DNA of 64,000 bases, taken from contig OZ245751.1 in assembly GCA_965227445.1 (NCBI GenBank), positions 6,262,001 through 6,326,000 on the forward strand. The letters run 5' to 3'. Source of the DNA: DT-110 sp030148525. GTDB lineage: Bacteria; Bacteroidota; Bacteroidia; Chitinophagales; Saprospiraceae. This document shows, in pieces, positions 7,421 to 16,105 of the stretch. How positions within the stretch are numbered: position 1 is the stretch's first letter; each line of letters begins with the position of its first letter. The notes below the pieces were generated by a model. It was given only the letters and a program-made list of their open reading frames with translations. It was not told where the DNA came from and made no database searches. Position numbers and translations under genes: made by a program.

Positions 7421-9164
7421 GAGCTTCCTCAAAAAGTACGCTTTATCCACAATACCAACAATTTATGTTGGTAAAATGCAAGATGTATTATTTACAAAAC
7501 CGTGGAATGCGGGGTATCTTGTGAAAAAAGCTTGCACTTCGCATGATCTACTACACACCCGCCAGTGAACGTACCCTGAGTTTGTTTAAGACGCCCTTCG
7601 ATCAGTCGCTGTCGCCGGAGAACCGCTGGGTGAAGATGGCTGAGTTAGTTCCCTGGGACGAGATGGCCAAAGTTTTCTTTTCGTCCCTGAGCAGCAACAT
7701 GGGACGTCCCACTGTTGACCTGCGCATTGTACTGGGTGCCTTGCTGGTCAAACACCTGGAGAACCTGACGGATGAAGATACTATACCGTACATCCAGGAA
7801 AACATCTATGCGCAGTACTTCGTGGGACTGAGCAGCTTCCAGATCGAACCGGTGTTCGTGCCGAGCCTGTTTGTAGAGATCCGCAAGCGCCTGGGTAAAG
7901 AAGGAGCTGCCAAACTGAACGACTTGGTCATCAATCAGGCCCGGAACCTGAAGGTGGTCAAACACCGTCGTCGACCGGGAGATGGCAAGCCTCCCGAAGT
8001 TCCACCACAGTCACCGGAAAAGGAGCAGGCCGCCGATCAGGAAAAGCTCGTGGACCAGAAGCCAGAGGAGCCAACCAACCGGGGAACGTTGATGGTAGAC
8101 GCCACCGTTAGCCCGGTCAACATCGCCTATCCGACCGACACCAGATTACTGGCAGAAGCCCGGCTGAAAAGCGAAGCTTTGATTGATGCATTGTTTGAGT
8201 CGGCCCGTGACCTATGGCCAACAAAGCCCAGGACCTACCGACGTAAAGCCCGCCAGAACTACGTGAGCTTCAGTAAGAAGCGACGCAAAGACAAAAAGAG
8301 TGTCCGCAAAGCCACCGGACAACAACTGCGCTATGTTCGCCGTAACCTCAAGACCATCGAAGGCATGCTGGACAAACTGCAGGACGCTGAAAAGAGCATC
8401 CCCTGGACAGCCACCCAATGGAAACACCTGTGGGTGATCCAGGAGCTATACCGCCAACAGGAGATCATGTACCGCGACAAACGCAGACAGATAGACAACC
8501 GTCTGGTCAGTATCGACAAACCAATGGTGCGCCCGATCAAGCGCGGCAAAGGGGGCACAAAAAACACCGAGTTCGGCCCTAAGATCAATGCCTCCATGAG
8601 CGAAGGCATCGCCAGAGCGGATCAGATCGACTTTAATGCCTTTAATGAAGCCAAGTACCTCAAAGACCAAATAGAGGCCTACAAATCGATGTATGGGTAT
8701 TATCCGGCCGAGGTACTTGCCGATCAAATCTACTGGACCCGTGAAAACCGCAAGTACCTGAAAGACAGAGGCATAAAGCATAATGGCCCGGCAGTGGGCC
8801 GCAAGAAGAAACAAAGCAAAAGCGAGCGCAACAAGGCTCGAAAACGAAATAATAAGCGATCAGAGATTGAGGGCAAGTTCGGACAGGCTAAAGTCCGCTA
8901 CGGGCTCGACAAGATACAGGCAAAGCTATCGCAGACGATTCCAGCGGAAGTGCACCTTATATTCCTGGCAATGAACCTGTTAAAGGTCCATTTATCGGGA
9001 GTTTCTTTATCTTTTTTATTCTTTGCTCAGGCCTTATGCAGGGCTTGTGATAAGGTCTGGCAAGAAATACTAGATCAAATCAGCGACTGCTACGCTCTTT
9101 TTCGCCAGCACCCGGCGTGGGACAGAAAAAGAACTCCGGTGGCGTTGACTTTTTGAGGAAGCCC
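7421..9164 (+). mobile_element. IS5-like insertion sequence, copy 2
   Basis: A 1744-bp copy of the same element as 2906-4649, in opposite orientation. The left terminal repeat carries one substitution (GAGCTTCC for GGGCTTCC). A 6-bp target duplication, TATTTA, lies at 7415-7420 and 9165-9170. It is inserted between an RHS toxin and its probable immunity gene. The last base of the IS supplies the G of the toxin's TAG stop, which is the same stop the uninterrupted sequence would give. Confidence 0.92.
7543..9156 (+). CDS. IS5-like transposase, copy 2
   Basis: A 537-residue DDE transposase with the same layout as copies 1 and 3: N-terminal DUF772, a Pro/Glu-rich linker, catalytic Asp in MVDATVSP, second Asp in AEVLADQIYW and Glu in the RSEIEGKFG block. 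By eye it differs from the other two at six residues, for example Asn for Ala in QARNLKVV and Gly for Cys in DRGIKHNG. Together with the changed left terminal base, this makes it the most diverged of the three copies. The frame is intact. Confidence 0.92.
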   Translation: MIYYTPASERTLSLFKTPFDQSLSPENRWVKMAELVPWDEMAKVFFSSLSSNMGRPTVDLRIVLGALLVKHLENLTDEDTIPYIQENIYAQYFVGLSSFQIEPVFVPSLFVEIRKRLGKEGAAKLNDLVINQARNLKVVKHRRRPGDGKPPEVPPQSPEKEQAADQEKLVDQKPEEPTNRGTLMVDATVSPVNIAYPTDTRLLAEARLKSEALIDALFESARDLWPTKPRTYRRKARQNYVSFSKKRRKDKKSVRKATGQQLRYVRRNLKTIEGMLDKLQDAEKSIPWTATQWKHLWVIQELYRQQEIMYRDKRRQIDNRLVSIDKPMVRPIKRGKGGTKNTEFGPKINASMSEGIARADQIDFNAFNEAKYLKDQIEAYKSMYGYYPAEVLADQIYWTRENRKYLKDRGIKHNGPAVGRKKKQSKSERNKARKRNNKRSEIEGKFGQAKVRYGLDKIQAKLSQTIPAEVHLIFLAMNLLKVHLSGVSLSFLFFAQALCRACDKVWQEILDQISDCYALFRQHPAWDRKRTPVALTF

Positions 9165-11173
9165 TATTTAAAGGCTGGAAGGAATCTAGCTATTGGGGGC
9201 TTAGGAAATGGGCTAATTGTTTGTTTAGTGCGGTTATACAACCCTGTTGCATTCTTACTGCTGTATTTAAAAAACTTATTTGCTGAAATATAATCAGATT
9301 CATTAAATCCATCGTACAACAGATTAATGTGAGCCTCATCATATTTCATCCCATATTCATTCGTTGAAACACTTGAACTAGAAGAAACGCCAGCTTGAAG
9401 AGTTACAACATCTTGGAATAAATAAGCACCTACTTCCCCTGCAGTAGTTGCAGGATTCATTCCTGATTCAATTTGATACCCGTGAAACAATTCGTGTGCA
9501 ATTGTACTCACATCATTTGAAGCTCCTGCCTCAATTGTACCTCCTCCGTTTTCTCCTCGCCTAAACCTTACACCTTCAACAGGATTTCCCTTTTTGTCAG
9601 TAGATACTACATTCACAAACGAATAACTGTCTTCAGATGCCACTAAAGACCCAAGTACTTCGGCTCCCGCTTCGCTAGTGTTCATTGTATTCAAGGAATT
9701 GATAACTCCTTGTGCAAACTTATTATCTCCTGTGTACTCCATTCCTGGAGTATAGTTTATGAATTCATTCCCTACTGCCACCCGTACAGTATCTCCCTGT
9801 GGGTCTATGTTTCTGATTGGATTCCCAAGCACATAATTGTATGGCGACCATCCTATATATTTCTCTACTCGTGGATCCACCGAATTCCACCTACCTATTA
9901 CCGGGTCCAACCACCGATTGTGGTAGTCTAACCAGTTCAGTCCAATCTCCGTATTCTTCTCCTTTCCATTGTATGTATACTTATACCCCCCAGCATTCCA
10001 TTCCATCCCATAAGGGTAGTAATCGTGCATAGATAGTAACTCCGTACTATCAATCTGACTATTTCCATCCAGATCACTGAATCGTAACCGAGTATTACCC
10101 AGATGATCGGTGATGACGTATTCGTGCCGCCAATTGCTTCCACTAGGCACCGCACGCCCCTCCGGATGATAGATAGCCCTAATACCGCCATTGCGGTATT
10201 CAACACCTCCAATGTAGTCGGTTTGATCTGTCGGTACAAGGGTAGAGTCGATTTTTGCCGTAAGGCGCAGGCCTGATTTGGCATGAAAGCCTGGTTTGAA
10301 AACGATGGAATCTTGTGCAACCAGTAACGTAGAGTCTAAAGCAGTTGGTTGGCCGTCGGTGGTGATAAACCGGGCCTGGTATTGGTTTTCCGTAAAAGGA
10401 CCGGTCAGGACAATGCTGTCGTTGAGGACCTCCTTACGTAATTTGTTTCCCGCTACATCGTAATGCCAAACAATGCGATTGGTACTGCCGGGTTGAATGA
10501 TGGTATCGGGTAGATTGAGGTGGTTGTAGGCGATGTCGAGGTTCTTGAAAGGATCGTGTGCTAGATTGCCGTTGGCATCATAGGTATAGGCAGCAAAAAT
10601 GGGAGCGTCGCCTTCGTCGAAACCAGCTGATGTGCCTCCGTCAAATAAATTTTTGATTTTGTTGGTGCCAGAATAGGGGATATAAGACAGGTCATCGATC
10701 ATGGTGCCATTTGCATCGTACCGGTCCAGCGTGAGCAGGTTTCCTTTTTGATCATAGTAGTAAGCAGTTCTATACGTATTTCCGGTCATTTGCGCTGAGG
10801 TGATCCGGTCGAGGTAATCATAAGCATATCGATAGACTTGTTCGTTACCGGTGCCTGTCTGCCAGCTCAATGCTCCGATATTACCGTTGTACTGTGGGGT
10901 AAAGCCACTGATGGTGGTGCCGTCGGGTTGATCGTAATGGATTCCCAGCTTAAACCAGTCATCAACTTCGGTCTGAACGTGATTGATGCCCCGCAAGAAA
11001 CCGTTGGCCAGATAAGTATAATCCAGGCTTTGCAGAGAGGTGAAGGTGCTGTTCCCCAGGTTCTTCTCTTTGAGTTGGTCTTTTACAGTATAAGCTTGTT
11101 TGGAAATATGCGTTCGCTGACCGCCAATATTCAGGTAATGATCGATTTGACGACCGGATTGGTCCCACGTCAT
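9164..11173 (-). CDS. RHS-repeat fragment with zincin (HELFH) tip
   Basis: A 669-residue frame. About residues 1-250 are RHS/YD repeats (YDYLDRITSAQMTGNTYR, YDANGNLAHDPF). A coat-hanger-like segment follows (KPGFHAKSG), then DHLGNTRLRFSDLDG and the core motif GRWNSVDPRVEKY ending at NIDPQGD. The tip of about 200 residues contains IAHELFHGYQ, an HExxH zinc site, with GEVGAYLF downstream as a likely third ligand. The RHS frame continues about 17 codons upstream of the ATG without a start, so the gene is 5'-truncated. Its stop lies on the IS border, and its probable immunity partner is 6965-7408. Confidence 0.78.
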   Translation of the reverse strand: MTWDQSGRQIDHYLNIGGQRTHISKQAYTVKDQLKEKNLGNSTFTSLQSLDYTYLANGFLRGINHVQTEVDDWFKLGIHYDQPDGTTISGFTPQYNGNIGALSWQTGTGNEQVYRYAYDYLDRITSAQMTGNTYRTAYYYDQKGNLLTLDRYDANGTMIDDLSYIPYSGTNKIKNLFDGGTSAGFDEGDAPIFAAYTYDANGNLAHDPFKNLDIAYNHLNLPDTIIQPGSTNRIVWHYDVAGNKLRKEVLNDSIVLTGPFTENQYQARFITTDGQPTALDSTLLVAQDSIVFKPGFHAKSGLRLTAKIDSTLVPTDQTDYIGGVEYRNGGIRAIYHPEGRAVPSGSNWRHEYVITDHLGNTRLRFSDLDGNSQIDSTELLSMHDYYPYGMEWNAGGYKYTYNGKEKNTEIGLNWLDYHNRWLDPVIGRWNSVDPRVEKYIGWSPYNYVLGNPIRNIDPQGDTVRVAVGNEFINYTPGMEYTGDNKFAQGVINSLNTMNTSEAGAEVLGSLVASEDSYSFVNVVSTDKKGNPVEGVRFRRGENGGGTIEAGASNDVSTIAHELFHGYQIESGMNPATTAGEVGAYLFQDVVTLQAGVSSSSSVSTNEYGMKYDEAHINLLYDGFNESDYISANKFFKYSSKNATGLYNRTKQTISPFPKPPIARFLPAFK

Positions 11174-11274
11174 TTCGTTGGTAATCGAAAGGGTTGGATG
11201 ATTGGGGTACTTGTGGTCATTGTTCTTTCTGCTGCTCGGATCTTTGCATCAACTTCTACCGAAAGATTAGAGTC

Positions 11275-11700
11275 TCATCTCTTCTTGACTTCTTGTGTAT
11301 AAAGCCTTTCTAGGAAAGTCAATAATTTCTCATTCTTATCGTAAACTTCATTCTTATATGTAAATTTGAATTTATCATATGTAAGTTCTGTTGCTTGAGC
11401 CTGTTTGCGATTTATTTTACATAAAATATAAACATTATTATTGGTACTGCTTGATTCAATAGGTTCTAAGGAATGGAGTAGCTGATTGAAGGTGTCAATC
11501 TTGAGTGTATCCTTTATAATTATGGGATTCAATTTTTTGATGGATTTTTTATTTGGAGGAAATGTAATACTAATACTTGGTGGGACATAGTACATTTCAA
11601 TACTTGTTATTTCGCTGTTGGAAGTTTGATTTTCGCAGCTAAATAATAAACAACAAAAAAAGTAATAAAAAATAAATAGCAATATTTTATTGATAGCCAT
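11275..11700 (-). CDS. candidate immunity lipoprotein
   Basis: A 141-residue protein with a lipoprotein signal peptide (hydrophobic to LLFSC, Cys near residue 22). The mature part is rich in Lys, Asn and Tyr, has no recognised domain and ends TQEVKKR. Its ATG shares one base with the TGA stop of the upstream RHS-HELGH gene (TGATG), giving tight coupling. Position and membrane anchoring suggest it neutralises that tip in the envelope. The base composition is AT-rich compared with the flanking chromosome, consistent with acquired DNA. Confidence 0.65.
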   Translation of the reverse strand: MAINKILLFIFYYFFCCLLFSCENQTSNSEITSIEMYYVPPSISITFPPNKKSIKKLNPIIIKDTLKIDTFNQLLHSLEPIESSSTNNNVYILCKINRKQAQATELTYDKFKFTYKNEVYDKNEKLLTFLERLYTQEVKKR

Positions 11701-13184
11701 CAGTATTTATATTTAACTAAGTCTAGATATTTGGATTTATACCACCTACTACCAGGTAATCCATGAGATAGCCGTAGTCTATACGTTTTAGGTCGAAGAA
11801 TTTTTGCGGCAGGGTTTTCAACAGTGTTGATGACGTGTTTTTCCTCTAAATCTGTATATTTTTTGTCAGGCGTATCAGATCGACTCCGATATTCCATTGG
11901 TTCATCAAAAAAGCTTTTAGCATGACCTAATTCATGTAACAAGACTTCCATTGGGCTTCTTCTAACCCTTCTGCCAAATGCTCTGTTAATGTAGGACTGA
12001 TTTTCGGGATTGGCGAGTGTACTATTTGCTAAATTAGGAGACCAAACTACAGTTGGGCCATTTGTAGGTAAACCGTGGTCAGTTGGGTCTGCTAAAAAAT
12101 AAGATTTACCACTTGGTAATGCTGCTATTGGGTTGTTTTTAGATGTATTCTCCAAAATTTGAAGATTGTTATCTTCACTATTAGCTATAGATGTTATAAC
12201 ATTGGTTACATCAGCTCCCTTGCTCAAGATCCGATTTAAAGATAAAAATACAGCCTGAACGAATGGATCACCACCATCATACTCTTGCCCTGGTATATAG
12301 GTTACTCCATTGATTCTAATACTATCCCCATTCACATCCACAAACTTGACCGGGTTCCCGGCAGCGTAACCATAGCCATTCAGGGAAGTATATTTATCCG
12401 CAAATCTGTCAACAGATGTGAATCGCCCTAATGCCGGATCTTGTACCCTTGCTCCGAAATCGAGGGAGTTTAGCCCGTGCTCTAGATTTTCCTCTTTTCC
12501 ATTGTATGTGTACTTGTATCCGCCAGTTTTCCACTCCATCCCATAACTAAAATAGTCGTGCCTCGATAAAAGCTCGGTAGAGTCAATGCTATTATTGCCA
12601 TTCAGATCAGAAAAGCGCACTCTGGTATTACCCAGGTGATCAGTGATCACATATTCGTGCCGCCATGAATTGCTATCGGGAGTGGCTCTGCCAGCTGGAT
12701 GATAAATAGCCTGGAGTTGGTTATTCCGATACTCAATGCCACCAATATAGGTGGTCTGGTCAACCGGCACAAGGGTGGTATCTATTTTTGCCGTAAGGCG
12801 AAAACCTGGTTTAGCGTGAAATCCCGGAAGAAAACGAATCGAATCCCGGGCAGTTAGAACAGTGGAATCCAGTGCAGTAGGCTGCCCATCAGTCAGCAAA
12901 ATTCCGGCCTGATAACTGTTCTCTGTGTAAGCACCGGTAAGGAACATGCTGTCATTATTGACTTCTTTCAGGAGTTTATTACCCGCAGCATCATAGCGCC
13001 AAACGATCCGATTCGCGGTACCCGTCTGTAAAATAGTATCCGGTAGATTCAAATGATTGTACGATATGATCAGATTTTTATACGGGTCTGTTGTCAAGTT
13101 GCCGTTACTATCGTACTCGTACTGGTCAAGGAATGGAGTAGCTCCATTCTCGTCAAAACCTTCCTCGTTACCTCGATCCAGCAC
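11700..13184 (-). CDS. RHS-repeat fragment with zincin (HELGH) tip
   Basis: A 494-residue frame. The RHS part has YEYDSNGNLTTDPY, a coat-hanger-like segment (LPGFHAKPG), DHLGNTRVRFSDLNG and a core motif reading DPALGRFTSVDRFADKY up to the VDVNGD junction. The tip of about 210 residues contains LLHELGHAKSF, an HExxH metallopeptidase site, with Glu residues after it (DEPMEYRSR) as possible further ligands. The frame runs upstream to about 13257 through more RHS-like residues without a start codon, so it is 5'-truncated. It is more diverged from the other RHS fragments than they are from one another. Confidence 0.75.
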   Translation of the reverse strand: MLDRGNEEGFDENGATPFLDQYEYDSNGNLTTDPYKNLIISYNHLNLPDTILQTGTANRIVWRYDAAGNKLLKEVNNDSMFLTGAYTENSYQAGILLTDGQPTALDSTVLTARDSIRFLPGFHAKPGFRLTAKIDTTLVPVDQTTYIGGIEYRNNQLQAIYHPAGRATPDSNSWRHEYVITDHLGNTRVRFSDLNGNNSIDSTELLSRHDYFSYGMEWKTGGYKYTYNGKEENLEHGLNSLDFGARVQDPALGRFTSVDRFADKYTSLNGYGYAAGNPVKFVDVNGDSIRINGVTYIPGQEYDGGDPFVQAVFLSLNRILSKGADVTNVITSIANSEDNNLQILENTSKNNPIAALPSGKSYFLADPTDHGLPTNGPTVVWSPNLANSTLANPENQSYINRAFGRRVRRSPMEVLLHELGHAKSFFDEPMEYRSRSDTPDKKYTDLEEKHVINTVENPAAKILRPKTYRLRLSHGLPGSRWYKSKYLDLVKYKY

Positions 13185-13303
13185 GGAGAATAGTCTATTG
13201 GTCCTGCTTTCGTATGAATAGACCAGGGAGTCGATTTGTTGGAAATAATGAAGTTAAATCATGTAAATGTATGCTTTTTAAAAATGCCGTATTGAGCTAG
13301 GTA

Positions 13304-15047
13304 GGGCTTCCTCAAAAAGTACTCTTCATCCACAATACTAACAAGTTATGTTGGTAAAATGCAAGATGTATTATTTACAAAACCGTGGAATACGGGGTAT
13401 CTTGTGAAAAAAGCTTGCACTTCGCATGATCTACTACACACCCGCTAGTGAACGTACCCTGAGTTTGTTTAAGACGCCCTTCGATCAGTCCCTGTCGCCG
13501 GAGAACCGCTGGGTGAAGATGGCTGAACTGGTGCCCTGGGACGAGATGGCCAAAGTTTTTTTTTCCTCCCTGAGCAGCAACATGGGACGTCCCACTGTTG
13601 ATCTGCGCATAGTACTGGGTGCCTTGCTGGTCAAACACCTGGAGAACCTGACGGATGAAGACACCATACCGTACATCCAGGAAAACATCTATGCGCAGTA
13701 CTTCGTGGGCTTGAGTAGCTTCCAGATCGAACCGGTGTTCGTGCCGAGCCTGTTTGTAGAGATCCGCAAGCGCCTGGGTAAAGAAGGAGCTGCCAAACTG
13801 AACGACTTGGTCATCAATCAGGCCCGAGCACTAAAGGTGGTCAAACACCGTCGCCGTCCGGGAGATGGCAAGCCTCCCGAAGACCCACCACAGTCACCGG
13901 AAAAGGAGCAGGCGGCCGATCAGGAAAAGCCCGTGGACCAGAAGCCAGAGGAGCCAACCAACCGGGGAACGTTGATGGTAGACGCCACCGTTAGCCCGGT
14001 CAACATCGCCTATCCGACCGACACCAGATTACTGGCAGAAGCCCGGCTGAAAAGCGAAGCTTTGATTGATGCATTGTTTGAGTCGGCCCGTGACCTATGG
14101 CCAACAAAGCCCAGGACCTACCGACGTAAAGCCCGCCAGAACTACGTGAGCTTCAGTAAGAAGCGACGCAAAGACAAAAAGAGTGTCCGCAAAGCCACCG
14201 GACAACAACTGCGCTATGTTCGCCGTAACCTCAAGACCATCGAAGGCATGCTGGACAAACTGCAGGACGCTGAAAAGAGCATCCCCTGGACAGCCACCCA
14301 ATGGAAACACCTATGGGTGATCCAGGAGCTATACCGCCAACAGGAGATCATGTACCGGGACAAACGCAGACAGATAGACAACCGTCTGGTCAGTATCGAC
14401 AAACCAATGGTGCGTCCGATCAAGCGCGGCAAAGGGGGCACAAAAAACACCGAGTTCGGCCCTAAGATCAATGCCTCCATGAGCGAAGGCATCGCCAGAG
14501 TGGATCAGATCGACTTTAATGCCTTTAATGAAGCCAAGTACCTCAAAGACCAAATAGAGGCCTACAAATCGATGTATGGGTATTATCCGGCCGAGGTACT
14601 TGCCGATCGAATCTACTGGACCCGTGAAAACCGCAAGTATCTGAAAGACAGATGCATAAAGCATAATGGCCCGGCAGTGGGCCGTAAGAAGAAACAAAGC
14701 AAAAGCGAGCGCAACAAGGCCCGAAAACGAAATAATAAGCGATCAGAGATTGAGGGCAAGTTCGGACAGGCTAAAGTCCGCTACGGGCTCGACAAGATAC
14801 AGGCAAAGCTATCGCAGACGATTCCAGCGGAAGTGCACCTTATATTCCTGGCAATGAACCTGTTAAAGGTCCATTTATCGGGAGTTTCTTTATCTTTTTT
14901 ATTCTTTGCTCAGGCCTTATGCAGGGCTTGTGATAAGGTCTGGCAAGAAATACTAGATCAAATCAGCGACTGCTACGCTCTTTTTCGCCAGCACCCGGCG
15001 TGGGACAGAAAAAGAACTCCGGTGGCGTTGACTTTTTGAGGAAGCCC
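13304..15047 (+). mobile_element. IS5-like insertion sequence, copy 3
   Basis: A 1744-bp copy with both terminal repeats intact and a 6-bp target duplication, TAGGTA, at 13298-13303 and 15048-15053. It is inverted relative to copy 1, so the two could act as a composite pair or promote inversion of 4650-13303. The DNA just left of it (13185-13303) holds only the 5'-truncated end of an RHS frame. Confidence 0.92.
13426..15039 (+). CDS. IS5-like transposase, copy 3
   Basis: A 537-residue DDE transposase identical in protein sequence to copy 1 (2914-4527), with DUF772, a Pro/Glu-rich linker and the Asp, Asp and Glu catalytic blocks all intact. The identity points to recent transposition or gene conversion. 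The start is the ATG of MIYYTPASER, which lies 122 bases inside the element. The stop lies eight bases from the right terminal repeat end. Confidence 0.92.
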   Translation: MIYYTPASERTLSLFKTPFDQSLSPENRWVKMAELVPWDEMAKVFFSSLSSNMGRPTVDLRIVLGALLVKHLENLTDEDTIPYIQENIYAQYFVGLSSFQIEPVFVPSLFVEIRKRLGKEGAAKLNDLVINQARALKVVKHRRRPGDGKPPEDPPQSPEKEQAADQEKPVDQKPEEPTNRGTLMVDATVSPVNIAYPTDTRLLAEARLKSEALIDALFESARDLWPTKPRTYRRKARQNYVSFSKKRRKDKKSVRKATGQQLRYVRRNLKTIEGMLDKLQDAEKSIPWTATQWKHLWVIQELYRQQEIMYRDKRRQIDNRLVSIDKPMVRPIKRGKGGTKNTEFGPKINASMSEGIARVDQIDFNAFNEAKYLKDQIEAYKSMYGYYPAEVLADRIYWTRENRKYLKDRCIKHNGPAVGRKKKQSKSERNKARKRNNKRSEIEGKFGQAKVRYGLDKIQAKLSQTIPAEVHLIFLAMNLLKVHLSGVSLSFLFFAQALCRACDKVWQEILDQISDCYALFRQHPAWDRKRTPVALTF

Positions 15048-15089
15048 TAGGTAGTAACCAAATTACATTATTTCTAGAAAAAAAGCTTT

Positions 15090-15521
15090 TTATAAAAGCA
15101 ATTTAGGTAGAACTAAAAGAATTACTAATCCAGCAGTGGAAATATACATACTTGACTTTTTTATTTTTGACTTGCTATCCGATGGTTTAAACAAAAAAAC
15201 AAGTGGAATGGAAATGATTATAGGGAATAAGATTTCAATAATATTTGTATATCTCCAGTAGGTAATTGAAGTTATTAATCTATCTAAAAAGATACCTAAA
15301 ATGTAGAGCTTTATGATAAAAACACCTATATCTTTTTTTTGATAAAGGTTTAAGGTGTTTATGATCAAGATCAAGCTTAGTATTAGAGGGCAAAACCATT
15401 CTCTAATTCCTAAATCGATGAAGTAGTCAATTATTAAAATATCAGCAGAATAATAAATTAAAATTATTACACCTACGATTATGCTGAATCTAATTGCTTG
15501 ATTCCAATTTTTAATTTTCAT
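15090..15521 (-). CDS. candidate immunity protein, four-helix membrane protein
   Basis: A 143-residue protein beginning MKIKNWNQAIRFS with about four or five hydrophobic helices and short loops, very rich in Ile and Leu. The start at 15521 was chosen because it overlaps the stop of the RHS-HELYH tip by 11 bases; the same frame reaches back to 15572 but that part lies inside the toxin gene. Integral-membrane immunity would suit a tip that acts at or across the inner membrane. No family recognised. Strongly AT-rich. Confidence 0.6.
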   Translation of the reverse strand: MKIKNWNQAIRFSIIVGVIILIYYSADILIIDYFIDLGIREWFCPLILSLILIINTLNLYQKKDIGVFIIKLYILGIFLDRLITSITYWRYTNIIEILFPIIISIPLVFLFKPSDSKSKIKKSSMYISTAGLVILLVLPKLLL

Positions 15522-16105
15522 TTTCTTCAGCTTTTTGAGTAAAATCAACTGATAGTTGTTGTAGGCCCTCATTACTCATGTATTGAATAATATAATATAT
15601 AATTCCCTCTAAAGATCTATCTACTCTTGTGTTATCTCGCTCAACACTACTATTTTTTTCATCATCAAGAAAGAATGCGGATTGTTTCGTTACGGTAAAA
15701 CTGTTCAAATCGATTCTTTTATCTAGGCTAAATAAGGCTGCATTACCTTTTCTTACAATTTGTCTTTCTCCATATTTGAGTCGTACACGTCCCTTTCCAA
15801 AATACACCTCTCTAATATAATTTTCAAATTTTATTGCATCAGCCTCTTTTGCTAAGTTACCTCGATATTTTCTGTTTGTATCATCTTGAAATGCATGATA
15901 TAGCTCATGAGCTAAAATTGTAAAAGAATAATTTTGAACTTCATCAATAAAAACAGATTCTCGTCTATATTTAAGTTTATTAGTGAGACGGTTATACCGG
16001 GTTCCATAGAAAATGTTTCCAGAAATTCTTTGAGCAGATCCGTCAATAGTATAAGTTTTTTTCGAGTTCCTTAGTCGGTTAATTAATCTACGACCTCGCT
16101 TTGTT
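15511..16105 (-). pseudogene. C-terminal part of IS-split RHS toxin, HELYH zincin tip
   Basis: This is the downstream half of an RHS gene split by the ISKra4-like element. Read across the target duplication, the frame joins KIYATK from the other side to RGRRLINRLRNS here without a shift. It continues through a zinc site, ILAHELYHAFQDD, and a downstream KEADAIKFEN that may give the third ligand. It then runs to the stop at 15511. The tip is another HExxH metallopeptidase, different from those at 9164 and 11700. An internal GTG could start translation near 15807, but that would drop the active site. Confidence 0.8.
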
